This document shows, one piece after another, positions 35,578-44,695 of a stretch of DNA of 64,000 nucleotides. The notes beneath the pieces are model-generated. The model did not search any database and was not told the origin of the DNA. It was given only the letters and a program-made list of their open reading frames with translations. Position 1 is the first letter of the stretch. Each line of letters starts with the position of its first letter. The position numbers and the translations under genes were made by a program. Origin of the DNA: an uncultured Aquimarina sp. (GTDB lineage Bacteria > Bacteroidota > Bacteroidia > Flavobacteriales > Flavobacteriaceae); the NCBI GenBank assembly GCA_947500505.1, contig CANMSL010000001.1, positions 124,001 through 188,000 of the forward strand. The letters run 5' to 3'.

Positions 35578-36021
35578 ATGACAGAAATCGAAGTCACAAG
35601 ATATGTAATGGGAAATCTTGAAAGCTACAGAAAGCGTTTTCAGGATATAGAATCTTATGCCGATTGGTGGCCTATAAAAACAACCTATGTGTCTGAAGAT
35701 GTTATCAGAATAATTCCCATAACACCATTTACCATTCATTTAAAAAAAGTGAAACCTGAAATTAAAAACACCATTGAATTCAGATACGTAAAAGGCCCAT
35801 TAAGAGGTATGGGCAGATGGATTTTTTACAAAATAAATGATGAGAATTATCTAAAGGTGAGCTATTATATCAAAATACGAGGTCTAACACCTTTACTTAA
35901 TATTCTAGCAAAAACCAGTCTATTCAAAAGAATACATCAAAAACAGATTAAGAACATTATAAAAGAGGCCGAAAGGCTAATTTGTAAAAAAGAAAATGAC
36001 AACTATCAAGAATCATCATAA
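35578..36021 (+). CDS. SRPBCC-like protein, paralog of the one at 28780
   Basis: 147 residues. EIEVTRYVMGN, then DIESYADWWPIKTTY, then FRYVKGPLRGMGRWIFYKI parallels the protein at 28780 step for step (YASWWP; FQKGFFRGTFQWIL). No signal peptide. The fold is probably of the SRPBCC/polyketide-cyclase type; the ligand is unknown. It precedes the BamA/TamA-like gene by 16 bases. Confidence 0.7.
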   Translation: MTEIEVTRYVMGNLESYRKRFQDIESYADWWPIKTTYVSEDVIRIIPITPFTIHLKKVKPEIKNTIEFRYVKGPLRGMGRWIFYKINDENYLKVSYYIKIRGLTPLLNILAKTSLFKRIHQKQIKNIIKEAERLICKKENDNYQESS

Positions 36022-36037
36022 AACACCATAAGAATAA

Positions 36038-37210
36038 ATGGAAAGATATAATCAAATAAAATCGGGTTATGGGTGGGCAATCTTACTGCTCTTATTTTTT
36101 TCACCTGCACTAACTGTTGCCCAGACTTTTGAAAACCTAAAGGAATTCTTCACCTTCTATCCTAATAAAAGAGCGGTGGTTCGCGATTCCGCGATTTACA
36201 GGCAGAAGTTTATCGCCGCACCGGTATTAAGCTATTCGCCAGAAACGAATTTTGCCTTTGGGACCGGGGCAAAATACCTTTTTAAATTTAATGGAAGTGG
36301 TGAGGAAACCAGAGTTTCCAATATGCCGATAACCGTCCAGTACACGCTCAATAATCAATTTTTCTTTTATTCCGGATTCGAGATATTCACGAATCAAGAA
36401 AAATGGGTCATCGAAGGAAATCTACTTTTTCAAAATTATCCACGACTTTATTATGGATTAGGAAGCAATACACCTGAAACCGCAGAAGAGCAATACGACT
36501 ACTACCAGTTTCTTATCGAGCCCATATTTCTTAAGCAGATGTTTCACAGATACCTGTTTATTGGCGCAGGGTTCAGATATAATCACATTTACAATACGGA
36601 GATAGAACCTGAAGGCAACATTGCACGTAACCGACCGGATGGATTTGACGGCTCAACATCGGTCGGTGCAGAAGTTGCTCTTCTTTACGACAGTAGAAGC
36701 AATATACTGAACGCACAGGATGGTTGGTACTTTGAGCTTACCCACGGAGAATACTTTAAAGTGCTCGGAGGCACCCATAAATTCAATCTTACTCGTTTTG
36801 ATTTAAGGCACTATTTCGACGTCTCGAAAAAGAACGATGATGTGTTCGCCTTTCATTTCGTAGGGCATTTTTCGAGAGGCGACCTACCTTTTTCCGAGTT
36901 TGCCTTTTTTGGCAGCAACGAAATTATGCGAGGTTATCAGGAAGGACGATTTGTGGACCGCGACCTTCTTGCCACGCAAGTAGAGTATAGAAAAAGATTT
37001 AAGGACTCAAGATGGGGTTTAGTGGGTTTCGTTGGTACTGGCGATGTTTATCACAATGTAAGCGATTTCCAATTTAAGAACCTTAAGCCGAATTATGGTC
37101 TAGGGGCTAGATTTATGATTGATAAAGAAGAGAATTTAAATCTACGCTTGGATTGGGGTTTTGGTAATAATACCAATGGTTTTTACCTGAGCATAGCCGA
37201 ATCATTTTAA
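36038..37210 (+). CDS. BamA/TamA-like outer-membrane protein (surface-antigen barrel)
   Basis: 390 residues. The signal peptide ends VAQ near residue 29. After a short linker the C-terminal 16-strand-type barrel fills the protein (SYSPETNFAFGTGAKYLF; SSVGAEVALLYDSRSNILNAQDGWYFELTHGEY; FGSNEIMRGYQEGRFVDRDLLATQVEYR). The MRGY-x-EGRF segment corresponds to the (V)RGF/Y motif of Omp85 barrels. No POTRA repeats are present, so it is not the essential BamA. Role in transport or anchoring is open. Confidence 0.85.
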   Translation: MERYNQIKSGYGWAILLLLFFSPALTVAQTFENLKEFFTFYPNKRAVVRDSAIYRQKFIAAPVLSYSPETNFAFGTGAKYLFKFNGSGEETRVSNMPITVQYTLNNQFFFYSGFEIFTNQEKWVIEGNLLFQNYPRLYYGLGSNTPETAEEQYDYYQFLIEPIFLKQMFHRYLFIGAGFRYNHIYNTEIEPEGNIARNRPDGFDGSTSVGAEVALLYDSRSNILNAQDGWYFELTHGEYFKVLGGTHKFNLTRFDLRHYFDVSKKNDDVFAFHFVGHFSRGDLPFSEFAFFGSNEIMRGYQEGRFVDRDLLATQVEYRKRFKDSRWGLVGFVGTGDVYHNVSDFQFKNLKPNYGLGARFMIDKEENLNLRLDWGFGNNTNGFYLSIAESF

Positions 37211-37261
37211 AAATTCAATCCCAATATATAACGGGTTTCTAAATCGTTTAAAAATAATTAA

Positions 37262-37819
37262 ACAACTGTTTTTAAAGAAATTGAAAAAATATTAGAGCAA
37301 TATAGAATCGACATCGAAGAGATAAATGAAGAAGACCTCAATACATTTTCGACGGTGGAAAAGGGCATTACTATTTCTAGAAAATGTCTTCAAAGACTGC
37401 GTTTAGTCATACGTAATGGTTCTTTCAAGAACAAAGAAGATGAAATACTATTTTTTAAAAGACAGAAACCCTATATCTATGGTAATCTCAAATTCTATGT
37501 AAAGCTTTATAAGCACCTACTTCAGATACCCAAGGGTTCGAACAAGTCGCAAAGAAGCCATATCGACAACGAGATAAAGAAACAACAGGAATATTACAAC
37601 AAGAACTTGGACTTTATAAGGTATTATAGACAAAACCACACCAATCTTGATGAGTTCTACTTTTTACGGGGTAATGATAACATAGGACTAATTTCAGATA
37701 CATCTCATTTCTACACCGATGCAGAATTCTCGAATAGCCACGATATTGCCGATGCCAAAATTAATCTTAATCAGGCTACTTCAACCCCAACTTTACCATC
37801 CTATACTCCAAAGTGGTAG
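37262..37819 (+). pseudogene. rteC: RteC-like regulator fragment
   Basis: The frame is open from 37262 but lacks an ATG; a GTG at 37355 is the only near-standard start. The product matches the RteC pattern: FKEIEKILEQYRIDIEEI, LQRLRLVIRNGSFKNKEDEILFFKRQKP, NLKFYVKLYKHLL, FIRYYRQNHTNLDEFYFLRG, then YTDAEFSNSHDIADAKI. The tail after about 37,775 is sequence antisense to the next fragment, so the natural C-terminus is lost. RteC controls excision of CTnDOT-type conjugative transposons. This marks the island as a remnant or derivative of that class. Confidence 0.7.
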
Positions 37820-38195
37820 GCTTCATATCCAGTAGCTTCGCAGCTCTTTTGCTGCCACGTATGCGCCAATTGGTATATTTTAAGGCCTTAAGCAATGTTT
37901 CACGTTCTTGTTTCAGCTGTTCTTCTTTGACACCTTTGATATCAAAGGTATCTTCATTTTGCTTTTCTTTGAGCACTCTTTTTGTTCGTTTTATTGGAAC
38001 CAACTCCCTAGCCCAAGAAAGGGCTTGACCTTTATTTAGAATGCACGCCTGCTCAACTAGGTTTTCCAATTCTCTTATGTTTCCTGGGCAATCATATTCC
38101 AACAATTCTTGCATCGTCTTTTCCTTAATTCCTTTGAAACCAGTATTGAATTTACCACAATACTTTTGCGCAAAAAAAGTGGCCAATCGTGGAAC
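37776..38195 (-). pseudogene. Sigma54 activator fragment, C-terminal part
   Basis: On the minus strand the product shows the C-terminal third of an NtrC-type protein: PRLATFFAQKYCGKFNTGFKG, then YDCPGNIRELENLVEQA, then a Fis-like helix-turn-helix (RGSKRAAKLLDMKPTTLEYRM). It lacks Walker A, GAFTGA and Walker B. Homology begins near 38,195, where a second activator fragment begins on the opposite strand. The open frame continues to 38243, but that part is antisense to the other fragment. It is a broken gene, perhaps RteB-like. Confidence 0.75.
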
Positions 38196-38895
38196 TATCT
38201 TTCTTGATGAGACAGCTGAGCTCTCGCTCGATTTACAAGCCAAGCTACTGCGAGTGCTTCAAGAAAAAGAGGTGGAGCAATTGGGCAGTAACCGTCTTAA
38301 AAAAATAGATTTTAGAGTCATTGCAACTACAAACCGTAACCTATCCTTAGAGGTCGAAAAAGGTAACTTTAGGTCAGACTTGTTCTACCGCCTGCATATT
38401 TTTCCAATGCAACTGCCGCCACTGCGCTTACGCGAAAACGATGTTATTCTCATCGCAGAACAAATAGCAAAACAGGTCTGTACCAAGATTGGAACAACTT
38501 TTAAAGGATTTTCAAACGCCAGCAAAAAAGTATTGCTATCCTACGCCTGGCCTGGTAATGTAAGGGAGTTGCAAAACCTTATCGAGCAGACCTTGATACA
38601 AAACCGCGGCGAGATTGAAAATCTAAGACCTGGATTTCAGCCCGTGAGCGATGATATTCCTCTTAAAGCCGACAGTTTCGAGGATATAGTCAATGCAGAC
38701 AATCTTAAGGAAATTACTCTTGAGGATATTGACCTGCGTACCCAGGAGCTCGAAAAGGCCTATCTATATGCCATCCTTACTCATACAAAATGGAGAGTAA
38801 GTGGCAGAGATGGTGCTGCTGCTTTACTCGATGTAAAAGCGACTACGCTTGAGTATAGATTGAAAAAGCTAGGTATTAGTCGTAAAAGTAGCTAG
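38182..38895 (+). pseudogene. Sigma54 activator fragment, AAA+ second half and HTH
   Basis: Plus-strand homology starts at the Walker B region (ANRGTIFLDETAELSL) and continues through VIATTNRNL, FRSDLFYRLHIFPMQLPPLR, YAWPGNVRELQNLIEQ and a Fis-type helix-turn-helix (GAAALLDVKATTLEYRLKKLG). Receiver domain, Walker A and GAFTGA are absent. The open frame from 38041 adds about 47 residues that are antisense to the other fragment. Being different from the minus-strand copy, it comes from a second activator gene. Confidence 0.78.
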
Positions 38896-38995
38896 TAAAT
38901 CAAATATATCTTCTTATCCTGACATTTATAGCCACCGCCTCTTTATAATCTTTTTTCATCACTCTTCAGGCAATTTCGGGTCGACACTTTTTTAA

Positions 38996-39130
38996 AAGTA
39001 TCTGAAACCCTTAGAAAAGTATCAAGCGTACCTTCAAGAATTTATTCAAATTTACAGAGGTGCTTCCTTAGATAGTAATGAACTACGATCCCGAACCATT
39101 TATTATGTAATGTTCGTGTTATGTGTTTAG
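38996..39130 (+). pseudogene. Possible coding remnant, unidentified
   Basis: A 44-codon open frame without a start reads KYLKPLEKYQAYLQEFIQIY and ends in a hydrophobic stretch before TAG. Its composition looks protein-like, but no family could be named. It lies in the scar region. It may be chance. Confidence 0.25.
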
Positions 39131-39162
39131 AAAGCAAATACCAGTTAATTCAAGGGCTAGCG

Positions 39163-39405
39163 ATGAACAAAGAAAAGAATCATCATACAGACTCGATTCC
39201 CCCAAAAAATTGGAAAATGTTTATCCTGATATGGGGTTTTGTTTATCCGCTTATCCTGATTGTTACCAATACGTTGAGGCTATTATTTCCTGAGATGAAT
39301 TCGCCTCTATCAATGTTATAACATCACTTACCATTGTTAGCGCAATGGTTTTTATAATGATTCCCCTGATTAATAAATTCTTAGGAAAATGGATTAGAAA
39401 ATGAC
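39163..39405 (+). pseudogene. Frameshifted small two-helix membrane protein
   Basis: From ATG 39163 the frame reads PPKNWKMFILIWGFVYPLILI and stops at TAA after SPLSML. The adjacent frame then continues naturally as NVITSLTIVSAMVFIMIPLI and NKFLGKWIRK to TGA at 39403-39405. Joined, the two frames give a PP-x-WKM two-helix protein like the membrane tail of antibiotic-biosynthesis-monooxygenase-type proteins. A frameshift near 39,300 is the simplest explanation. Confidence 0.5.
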
Positions 39406-39485
39406 AAATCCCAACCCAATAGGATTAAAAGCCTATGGGAGTTTTGCTAAGGAAAAAATTAAATAAAACCAAGTATCGATAAAAT

Positions 39486-40034
39486 ATGAAACGAAAAACT
39501 GTAAAAAAATGTAGCCCCTTAATCCTCAGCGCGCTCGTGGTTATTTCATTTGGCTTTTTTAGCTGTAACCAAAAACAGAAAAAAGAGTGGCTTATCTATT
39601 TGAGAACGCTTGTTGGAAAAGAGATGAAAAACGGAAAGAAACTGTCGGATACGCAAGTTGCATATATAGAAAGTGCCTTTGAAGAACTGCATCCCAATCA
39701 TCATACGGCGACCTCTTATAATATCCGACGAATCCAATCAAAAGGATTAATAAAGGCCTACAATACGTTGACTGCTGGCTTTCAATGGAGGGTAGGTAGT
39801 GATTCTAAACATGAAGAGGTCGTAATGCCCTATTCAAGAAATACCGAAGAAGCCAAAACTATCGTAGCAGAACTTATTAGGGATAATGGTTTTGTGCCTT
39901 ACGATGTAGGAGATTCTGAAATGGCACGGTTTATTGAACCACCACGGGAAAGTACATCGCTCTATGGAGAAGAGTGGCCTATCGATACCATAGAAAAAAG
40001 ATTGAAAGAATTAAAAGACAACATGAGCGTATGA
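39486..40034 (+). CDS. Signal-peptide protein resembling the C-terminal half of F420-dependent NADP reductases
   Basis: 182 residues. A lipoprotein-like leader ends in FFSC near residue 27. From about residue 85 the sequence GLIKAYNTLTAGFQWRV, then EEAKTIVAELIRDNGFVPYDVG and FIEPPRESTSLYGEEWP, follows the C-terminal half of the NADPH-dependent F420 reductase family. The N-terminal Rossmann GxGxxG part is missing. A full-length member is encoded at 46141. The protein is probably a fusion or degraded gene, and catalytic activity is unlikely. Confidence 0.55.
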   Translation: MKRKTVKKCSPLILSALVVISFGFFSCNQKQKKEWLIYLRTLVGKEMKNGKKLSDTQVAYIESAFEELHPNHHTATSYNIRRIQSKGLIKAYNTLTAGFQWRVGSDSKHEEVVMPYSRNTEEAKTIVAELIRDNGFVPYDVGDSEMARFIEPPRESTSLYGEEWPIDTIEKRLKELKDNMSV

Positions 40035-40150
40035 AACCTGAACAGGCATTCAATTTTTTTACTGTGTATTTTCAATCGGCACAGTTATCGGGTAGTAAAT
40101 AATCTCGTCGAAAAGATAAAAATAATTAGGAACATTTAAAAAAATGAAAA

Positions 40151-41086
40151 ATGAGCAATTTAATGAGTCAGTATAAACATTTACCTGAAACAGTTCACGG
40201 AGGCTATGCCCATGGTCCTGTAGACGATTACCAAATACCACCATATGATTTTTCTGGAAAGGTAGCTATGGTTACCGGTGCAAGTCAAGGCATAGGTCGC
40301 CATACCGCAATAGGGTTGGCGCGTTGTGGCGCAACGGTGATCGTCACTTCCAGAAGTCAGGGCGGCCCAGAAACGGTCGATATGATCCTGAACGATGAAC
40401 AGTGTCAAAAAGCTGGTGCTAAAGCTGAATTTATGGAGCTTGACATTAGAACTGAAGAAAAAGTAAAATCTGTTATTGATGCTATTGTCGACAAACACGG
40501 AGCATTACACTTCGCTGTTAACAATGCAGGTATTTCTGGAATGAATGCCCCTATCGAGAATCAAACGGAAGAGAACTATGATTATATCTTTAATACCAAT
40601 GTAAAGGGAACATTGTTCTGTATGAAGCATGAGATAAAGGCCATGCGAAAAAACACTCCTAGTGCGCATAGGGCCAATGATAAGGATGCCGATACTAAGA
40701 ATGGTGCTACAGCAAGTCGAATGGGGTATGGAAGAATCGTAAATATAGGTTCTGGTGCTGCATTTGTTGCTTTTCCTGCAGCAGGTATTTATGTGGCCTC
40801 CAAACATGCACTGTTGGGGCTTACACGTAACGCTGCCGTTGAGCTGGCCGGAGATACTGATATACGTGTCAATATGATCGCTCCAGGGGTGGTGAAAACA
40901 AATAACTACGAGATTTTTTCCGAAGGAAAAGATGAAATAAAGAAGTTAATGATTAATAACCATGCCACCCATCAGACCTTGATGCCGGAGGATTGTGTGG
41001 CTGCCACGCTATTCATGTTATCGGACGGTGCTTTTTTCTCTGTAGGGAGCACATTGATGATCGAAGGTGGTTATGCCACTCTTTAA
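40151..41086 (+). CDS. SDR family oxidoreductase
   Basis: 311 residues. A 40-residue N-terminal extension (HLPETVHGGYAHGPVDDY) precedes the Rossmann motif TGASQGIG near residue 48. NNAG is near 124, and the catalytic YVASK near 217. NAD(P)-dependent alcohol/ketone conversion in the cytosol is expected. It is the first of several SDR genes in this cluster; the next starts within 40 bases. Confidence 0.9.
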   Translation: MSNLMSQYKHLPETVHGGYAHGPVDDYQIPPYDFSGKVAMVTGASQGIGRHTAIGLARCGATVIVTSRSQGGPETVDMILNDEQCQKAGAKAEFMELDIRTEEKVKSVIDAIVDKHGALHFAVNNAGISGMNAPIENQTEENYDYIFNTNVKGTLFCMKHEIKAMRKNTPSAHRANDKDADTKNGATASRMGYGRIVNIGSGAAFVAFPAAGIYVASKHALLGLTRNAAVELAGDTDIRVNMIAPGVVKTNNYEIFSEGKDEIKKLMINNHATHQTLMPEDCVAATLFMLSDGAFFSVGSTLMIEGGYATL

Positions 41087-41120
41087 TCCAATTGAAAATG
41101 ATCTTAAATTCAGAGCAATC

Positions 41121-41894
41121 ATGAAATCATTTGAAAACAAAGTAGTATTAATTACCGGTTCCACGGGAGGCATTGGACAAGCAACGGCAAAAAAGTTTGC
41201 AGAAAAGGGCGGACATGTCATCGTTTCTGGTCGAAGGGCGGAAAAAGGGAAAAAAGTCGTGTCCGAAATCACCGATTCTGGTGGCAAAGCTTCCTTTGTA
41301 GCCATTGACATAATGGACTTTAAGTCCATACAAAAAGCCATGATTAAAATCAAAGAAGATTTTGGAGAAATCGATGTACTGGTAGCAAATGCGGGAAGGG
41401 AACAGCCGAGTACTCTACCGATAAATCAATTGGAAGACAGTGAGGTAGAAATGATTATGGACACCAATTTGAAAGGTACTTATTTCACAATTAAATACGG
41501 GCTTCCAATAATACGTAAAAATACAGGCTCTATCTGTTTGATATCTTCTTTATGGGGACATTTAGGTGGAGCGGGGCTAACCGCTTACACGAGTACAAAA
41601 GGAGGAATTATAGCCCTTACGCGTTCATTGGCGGTAGAGCAAGGTGCTGCTGGAATCAGGGTAAATTGTATAAGTCCTGGTGCTATTGAGACCCCTATGC
41701 TGAACCGCTTTTCGCAAGGTGCGGATATGTCAGAGTTCTATAGAGCTAACATGCCCTTGGGAAGAGCCGGACAGGCAGAAGAAGTAGCAGCAGGTATCGT
41801 TTGGATATCCTCGGACGAGGCTTCCTATGTTACAGGTCAGATATTGGCGATTGATGGTGGAGTCACCAGTAAGATGTCAACAGCAGGAATGTAA
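41121..41894 (+). CDS. SDR family oxidoreductase
   Basis: 257 residues from ATG 41121, chosen because MKSFENKVVLITG is a normal SDR start; an in-frame ATG at 41067 would overlap the previous gene. TGSTGGIG is near residue 12, NAGRE near 90, and catalytic YTSTK near 155. The C-terminus ASYVTGQILAIDGG is the classical FabG-like ending. Confidence 0.92.
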   Translation: MKSFENKVVLITGSTGGIGQATAKKFAEKGGHVIVSGRRAEKGKKVVSEITDSGGKASFVAIDIMDFKSIQKAMIKIKEDFGEIDVLVANAGREQPSTLPINQLEDSEVEMIMDTNLKGTYFTIKYGLPIIRKNTGSICLISSLWGHLGGAGLTAYTSTKGGIIALTRSLAVEQGAAGIRVNCISPGAIETPMLNRFSQGADMSEFYRANMPLGRAGQAEEVAAGIVWISSDEASYVTGQILAIDGGVTSKMSTAGM

Positions 41895-41916
41895 AACTAA
41901 CTCAAAATAAAGAAAA

Positions 41917-42804
41917 ATGAAGAATACTATTTTAATCACAGGTGCAACAGGAAACATAGGCTCAGAACTAGTCGCGTTATTGGCCAACCAACCAGAAATC
42001 AAGGAGATAAGGATAGCTACTCGACATCCAGATTCGGCTCAGGCCGAATTATTGAAAGCCTATAATACCGCTACCGTAAAACCTATGCTTTACGATGTCG
42101 AAAAACCGGAAACACTGAATAAGGCTTTTCAGGGTGTCGATAAATTATTTCTGATTGCACCGCTATCGGATACTATAATGGAGTTTCAGAAAAAGACCAT
42201 CGACATGGCAAAAGAACATGGGGTGAGTTATATCGCGAAAGTAAGTGTGGATGCTGCCTCACCAGATACGGATAACCCTCTGGGCAAAGCGCATTGGCAG
42301 GGTGAGGAATTGATTAGAAATACCGGTATTCCATCTACGATGCTACGACCGACACTTTTTATGCAACACCTGTTGCTGGTACCGGGACTTTATGAAAAAG
42401 GCGATACCAATTTATACTTGCCTACTGGTAAAGCCAAGATGGCTTTTCTCGATTGCAGGGATATTGCATACGTGGCGTCAAAACTCATCTTAGACCCTAG
42501 CATAGCACAATCTTTGGATAACGATTTTATATACCTGACAGGTCCAAAGGCATTAAGCGCAGAGGATATGGCATCGGAACTCTCACTGTTGAACGGAAAA
42601 CAATTTACCCATATCGATGGGGAAAGTGAATTTCTTGAACACTCAAAAGAACTAGGTTCGCCGGCCGAGCTGTTGGAAATTTACAAAGCCGGTGCTCAAG
42701 GCTACTTTGAGGAAACCCATACAGAAGATTTTGAAAAGCTGACGGGAAGAACACCGAACCCATTCGGGCGATTCATTTCAGATTACCGCCATTACTTTAT
42801 ATAA
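41917..42804 (+). CDS. NmrA-like NAD(P)-binding protein
   Basis: 295 residues. The atypical SDR motif TGATGNIGSELV is at residues 7-18; there is no YxxxK pair in the expected place. LLRPTLFMQ-type segments (TMLRPTLFMQHLL near 140) are typical of NmrA/QOR2-like proteins, which sense or reduce with NAD(P)H. It is 22 bases after an SDR gene and 12 before a flavoprotein gene. Confidence 0.88.
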   Translation: MKNTILITGATGNIGSELVALLANQPEIKEIRIATRHPDSAQAELLKAYNTATVKPMLYDVEKPETLNKAFQGVDKLFLIAPLSDTIMEFQKKTIDMAKEHGVSYIAKVSVDAASPDTDNPLGKAHWQGEELIRNTGIPSTMLRPTLFMQHLLLVPGLYEKGDTNLYLPTGKAKMAFLDCRDIAYVASKLILDPSIAQSLDNDFIYLTGPKALSAEDMASELSLLNGKQFTHIDGESEFLEHSKELGSPAELLEIYKAGAQGYFEETHTEDFEKLTGRTPNPFGRFISDYRHYFI

Positions 42805-42816
42805 ATCCCTATAACT

Positions 42817-44214
42817 ATGAAATACGATGTAGTAGTTATAGGCTCAGGTCCCGGTGGTTGTGTCTGTGCGATACGCTGTGCCCAGCTAGGGATGAAAACG
42901 GCCATTGTAGAAAAGTATGATGTACTTGGTGGTACATGCACGAATGTAGGATGCATACCGTCTAAGACTGTTTTGGATTCTAGCGAACACTTTTATAATG
43001 CCAATACCCTTTTTGAGGAACATGGCATTGAGATGGATTTTGTTTCATTGAACTTTAAAAAAATGATGGAACGTAAAGAAGACGTGGTTGACCAGAACAA
43101 CCGAGGTGTAGCTTACTTGATGAAAAAAAACAAGATAGCCATACATAAGGCTACGGCATCATTCAAAGATAGCCACACCTTGGTACTCACTGCAGATGAT
43201 GGTTCGATTACCGAAATAAGTACTTCACATACTGTTATCGCAACCGGTAGTAAACCCAATACAATCCCGGGAATTTCTATAGATAAAAAGAGAATCATTA
43301 CCTCTACCGAAGCCCTATCATTAAAAGAATTGCCTAAATCAATGATTGTTATCGGAGGAGGTATCATAGGTGCCGAGATGGGATCCGTCTTTGCCAGAAT
43401 AGGAACTGAAGTGACCATTTTGGAATATTCTGATGGGCTGATACCCACTATGGACAGGGAACTGGGGAAAAATCTACGACGGGTACTTCGCAAAACTGGT
43501 ATCACAGTGCATTTGGGCTATAAGGTTGAGACTGCGCAAATGGTCGGTGATAACGTGAACGTTACCGGTAAGAATAAGAAAAGTCAACCTTTCGATTTTA
43601 CGGCGGACTATTGTTTGGTAGCTACCGGTCGAAAACCGTATACAAAAGATTTGGGATTGGAAAAAATCGGAGTGCAGCTCGACGGTGGTGGTCGTGTCAT
43701 CACCGATGAAAATTTACAGACCAATATAGAAGGGGTTTATGCCATTGGCGATGTAGTAAAAGGTCCAATGCTAGCGCACAAGGCTATGGAAGAAGGTGTA
43801 TATCTCGCGGAGAAACTGGATGGTCAAAAGCCGTTCATCAACTACAATAAAATTCCATCGGTAGTATATACCTGGCCAGAAGTTGCAGGCGTAGGTAGTA
43901 CGGAGGAACTATTGAAAGAAGAGGGTGTGAACTACAGGGTCGGGAAATTCCCGTTCAAGGCAAGCTCTAGGGCTAGGGTCAGTATGGATACCGAGGGTTT
44001 TCTGAAAGTTCTTGCCGATAAAGAAACGGACGAAATCTTGGGAATCCATGTAATCGGCGCAAGGGCGGCAGATATCATAGCCACAGCCGTAACGGCTATG
44101 GAGTATCGTGCCACGGCAGAGGAACAGGCAGATATGTCCTATGCCCATCCGACCTTCATGGAAGCTCTTAAGAACGCCTGTCTTGATGTACACGGTAGGG
44201 CGGTTGATATGTAA
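42817..44214 (+). CDS. Dihydrolipoamide dehydrogenase-like flavoprotein
   Basis: 465 residues, full length. GSGPGGCVCAIRCAQLG binds FAD and GGTCTNVGCIPSKT holds the redox disulfide (Cys near 43 and 48). GGGIIGAEMGSVFARIG binds NAD. The C-terminal interface has AHPTFMEALKNA with the catalytic His. The enzyme reoxidises dihydrolipoamide with NAD+. No E2 or other 2-oxoacid dehydrogenase genes lie nearby, so here it may serve another redox partner. Confidence 0.9.
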   Translation: MKYDVVVIGSGPGGCVCAIRCAQLGMKTAIVEKYDVLGGTCTNVGCIPSKTVLDSSEHFYNANTLFEEHGIEMDFVSLNFKKMMERKEDVVDQNNRGVAYLMKKNKIAIHKATASFKDSHTLVLTADDGSITEISTSHTVIATGSKPNTIPGISIDKKRIITSTEALSLKELPKSMIVIGGGIIGAEMGSVFARIGTEVTILEYSDGLIPTMDRELGKNLRRVLRKTGITVHLGYKVETAQMVGDNVNVTGKNKKSQPFDFTADYCLVATGRKPYTKDLGLEKIGVQLDGGGRVITDENLQTNIEGVYAIGDVVKGPMLAHKAMEEGVYLAEKLDGQKPFINYNKIPSVVYTWPEVAGVGSTEELLKEEGVNYRVGKFPFKASSRARVSMDTEGFLKVLADKETDEILGIHVIGARAADIIATAVTAMEYRATAEEQADMSYAHPTFMEALKNACLDVHGRAVDM

Positions 44215-44246
44215 AGAGGCAGTTTAAACTTTAAAATAGAAATAAA

Positions 44247-44672
44247 ATGAAAATAAAGTTAATCTACATCACGGCCATCTTGGCCATAGGAGTAAGTTCC
44301 TATCACTTATTTGCAAACAATACCTTAAACAAAAAGACTATGAAATTTTTAGCGATTTTGGAAATGAACGATGGGGTAAGTATGTCCGACTTTGGCCCTT
44401 ATGTAAAACCTGAAGCTGACCAGGCTTGGGAGCTATATAAGGAGAACAAACTTTTGGAATTGTTCTTTGTGAAAGGACAAAATACGCCCATTCTCAAAAT
44501 CACGGCCTCTTCGGAAAAGGAGGCTTGGGAAGCGCTCAACACACTTCCTATGATTAGCAATAAGCTTTTCAATGTAACCTTATTACAACTACAACCCTAT
44601 AAGGAACTACAACATCACTTAAAGGCCAATGGAAAAGAACGTCCCGGCTGGTGGCCAGTAGAAGATTTCTAG
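44247..44672 (+). CDS. Small secreted or anchored protein with muconolactone-isomerase-like fold
   Basis: 141 residues. A hydrophobic N-terminus (residues 3-22) is followed by MKFLAILEMNDGVSMSDFGPYV and later ILKITASSEKEAWEALNTLPM. The ferredoxin-like alpha/beta pattern resembles muconolactone isomerase/YciI-type domains. An internal Met at 32 could start a leaderless cytosolic form. The final GWWPVEDF is unusual. Function unknown. Confidence 0.55.
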   Translation: MKIKLIYITAILAIGVSSYHLFANNTLNKKTMKFLAILEMNDGVSMSDFGPYVKPEADQAWELYKENKLLELFFVKGQNTPILKITASSEKEAWEALNTLPMISNKLFNVTLLQLQPYKELQHHLKANGKERPGWWPVEDF

Positions 44673-44695
44673 AGTACGACATTCAAACAACACCT

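Noticed and set aside
38041..38181. N-terminal part of the plus-strand sigma54-activator frame.
   Set aside because: These residues are antisense to the minus-strand activator fragment and do not resemble any activator; the real homology starts near 38,182.
39917..39940. TGGCACGGTTTATTGA resembling a sigma54 -24/-12 promoter.
   Set aside because: It lies inside a gene, and the spacing gives no GC at the -12 position.
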